A DNA stretch of 5,618 nucleotides from an uncultured Verrucomicrobiota bacterium (GTDB lineage Bacteria; Verrucomicrobiota; Verrucomicrobiia; Chthoniobacterales; SZAS-18), in NCBI GenBank assembly GCA_937873255.1, contig CALMVM010000307.1, positions 1-5,618 on the forward strand. The letters are read 5' to 3'. The position numbers and the translations under genes were made by a program. The number at the start of each line of letters is the position of its first letter. Position 1 is the first letter of the stretch. The notes below the pieces were generated by a model. That model did no database searches and was not told the DNA's origin. It was given only the letters and a program-made list of their open reading frames with translations. This document shows, piece by piece, positions 4,921 to 5,618 of the stretch.

Positions 4921-5618
4921 ATGCTTTCAACAACGCTGGTTCATACCTGCCGACTCTGCGGCAGCGAGCGCATCCGCAAGAACGGGCACACGGGAGGCGG
5001 GGCACAAAGGGCCAAGTGCCTGGACTGTCAACACACTTTGGTTTTGGCCCCCAAGGGGCCGCGCTACGACCAGACTTTCAAGGACCAGGTGCTCGCCGCC
5101 TACCAGGACCGCATGAGTCTGCGGGGCATCCGGCGAACCTTCGGCGTGTGCTACCAGACCGTGATGGCCTGGCTGGGGGAAAAAAGCGGAGAATCTTCCC
5201 GCCTTCGTGGACACGCTTTTGCCCGGCCAAAACGGGACGTGCTCGAACTCGATGAACTCTGGAGTTTTGTGGGCAGCAAGGCGCAGACTCTCTGGTTATG
5301 GGTGGCGTTGTGCCGACGCACACGTCAGATCGTGGGCTGGACGCTGGGCGACAGAAGCCTGCAAAGCGCCAGCGATTTGCGGGCCTCGCTGCCCAGGGGC
5401 TACCGGGGACGCGCCACCCGCAGCGACTTCTGGGAGGCTTACGCCGCCGCGTTCCCGGAAAAAACACATCGCTGTTGTGGCAAGCACGAAGGTGAGACCA
5501 ACCACGTCGAACGCTGGTTCGGCACGCTGCGGGCGCGGGTCAGTCGCTTGATCCGCAAAACCTACTCCTTTTCCAAGCACGCCGAAAACCACCTCGATGC
5601 CATCCACCTCTTCATCAC
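4921..5618 (+). CDS. IS1-family transposase, single fused frame (3' partial)
   Basis: One uninterrupted frame of 232 codons runs from ATG 4921 past the window edge. Residues 1-89 form the InsA-like part, with zinc ligands C10, C13, C33 and C36 and an HTH-like region around AYQDRMSLRGIRRTFGV. Residues 106 onward are the DDE part: D111 in LELDELWSF, D169 in TRSDFWEAY and E197 in HVERWFGTLRAR, followed by RLIRKTYSFSKHAENHLDA. Residues 90-105 have no counterpart in the left copy. The matching sequence (AENLPAFVDTLLPGQNG) sits in the +1 frame, and one base has been lost around 5234-5236. The two halves are thus joined without recoding, probably through a secondary deletion. Whether the odd 16-residue linker allows activity is unknown. 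About the last 15 residues lie outside the window, judging from the left copy. Confidence 0.85.
   Translation, partial: MLSTTLVHTCRLCGSERIRKNGHTGGGAQRAKCLDCQHTLVLAPKGPRYDQTFKDQVLAAYQDRMSLRGIRRTFGVCYQTVMAWLGEKSGESSRLRGHAFARPKRDVLELDELWSFVGSKAQTLWLWVALCRRTRQIVGWTLGDRSLQSASDLRASLPRGYRGRATRSDFWEAYAAAFPEKTHRCCGKHEGETNHVERWFGTLRARVSRLIRKTYSFSKHAENHLDAIHLFI
5175..5185 (+). promoter_or_regulatory. Conserved G5A6 run at the insA-insB junction
   Basis: GGGGGAAAAAA is identical to the run at 677-687 of the left copy and in the same frame register (GGG GAA AAA AGC). Surrounding bases differ between copies (AAG against GCC two codons upstream; CGAGCAACC against GGAGAATCT downstream). Keeping this run while the flanks drift suggests it once served to join the frames. 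In this copy the downstream base loss makes it unnecessary, and slippage would now take ribosomes out of the DDE frame. Confidence 0.5.

Larger units (their letters stand above)
4869..5618 (+). mobile_element. Second IS1-family element, right end outside the window
   Basis: The element begins at GGTGGTGATCAACTG and reads in the same order as the left copy: end repeat, 27-nt gap, zinc-finger domain, DDE domain. It runs beyond the window, so its far repeat and any target duplication cannot be judged. Proteins of the two copies agree at about 74% (zinc-finger part, 66 of 89) and 80% (DDE part, 102 of 127) by hand count, so they are distinct family members. It is inverted relative to the left copy. 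Confidence 0.88.

Noticed and set aside
4638..5255. A 205-codon frame starting with TTG at the dnaN stop and entering the IS
   Set aside because: It has no motif, and its second half is an out-of-frame reading of the InsA-like region. The first half alone is too weak to call a gene.
5207..5551. Plus-strand frame starting MDTLLPGQNG inside the right transposase
   Set aside because: Its first residues are the original +1 register of the transposase, but it loses homology at the one-base deletion and then reads out of frame.
192..5618. Composite transposon carrying dnaN
   Set aside because: The two IS copies differ by about a fifth of residues, the left has no target duplication, and the enclosed genes include a core replication gene. 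Independent insertions are more likely.

Overview
The window looks like a bacterial chromosome segment of fairly high G+C. It carries one core replication gene (dnaN), a metabolic aminotransferase, a toxin-antitoxin remnant and two insertion sequences. The DnaN sequence and an intergenic hairpin built from repeated 9-mers of the type CGCAAAGGA suggest Verrucomicrobiota or a relative. That assignment is from recollection of similar sequences, not from a search, and is only moderately secure.

Layout. Positions 1-191 hold no gene I can support. Positions 192-992 are a complete IS1-family element on the minus strand, with matching 25-bp terminal inverted repeats and insA/insB-like frames. No target duplication is visible around it. 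Positions 993-1231 hold an open frame with two hydrophobic stretches that runs straight out of the IS end, probably the 3' remnant of an interrupted membrane-protein gene. Positions 1232-1434 are non-coding and end in a promoter-like element that would give a leaderless transcript. Positions 1435-1977 hold a DUF433 antitoxin gene overlapping by 4 nt a DUF5615 (PIN-like, Mut7-C-type) toxin gene broken by one extra base. Positions 2057-3220 (minus) encode a fold-type I PLP aminotransferase, converging on the toxin-antitoxin pair. Positions 3221-3543 are the divergent intergenic region between the aminotransferase and dnaN. It holds a 100-nt hairpin with perfect 20-bp outer arms, a 7-4-7 dyad and a TTGACA promoter. 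Positions 3544-4641 are an intact dnaN (sliding clamp). Positions 4642-4868 are a short tail with a 10-bp stem-loop. From 4869 to the window end is a second, diverged IS1-family copy on the plus strand, truncated by the window.

How it fits together. The two IS1 copies lie in opposite orientation and are about 80% identical in the catalytic part, so they are related but independent insertions rather than arms of a young composite transposon. Comparing them gives the most interesting observation. In the left copy the DDE frame is +1 relative to the zinc-finger frame, and both copies keep a G5A6 run exactly where the frames must be joined. In the right copy a single-base loss about 50 nt downstream puts the DDE domain in the zinc-finger frame, giving a single-ORF transposase that needs no recoding. 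I found no CRISPR array, tRNA or rRNA, and no clearly new multigene system.
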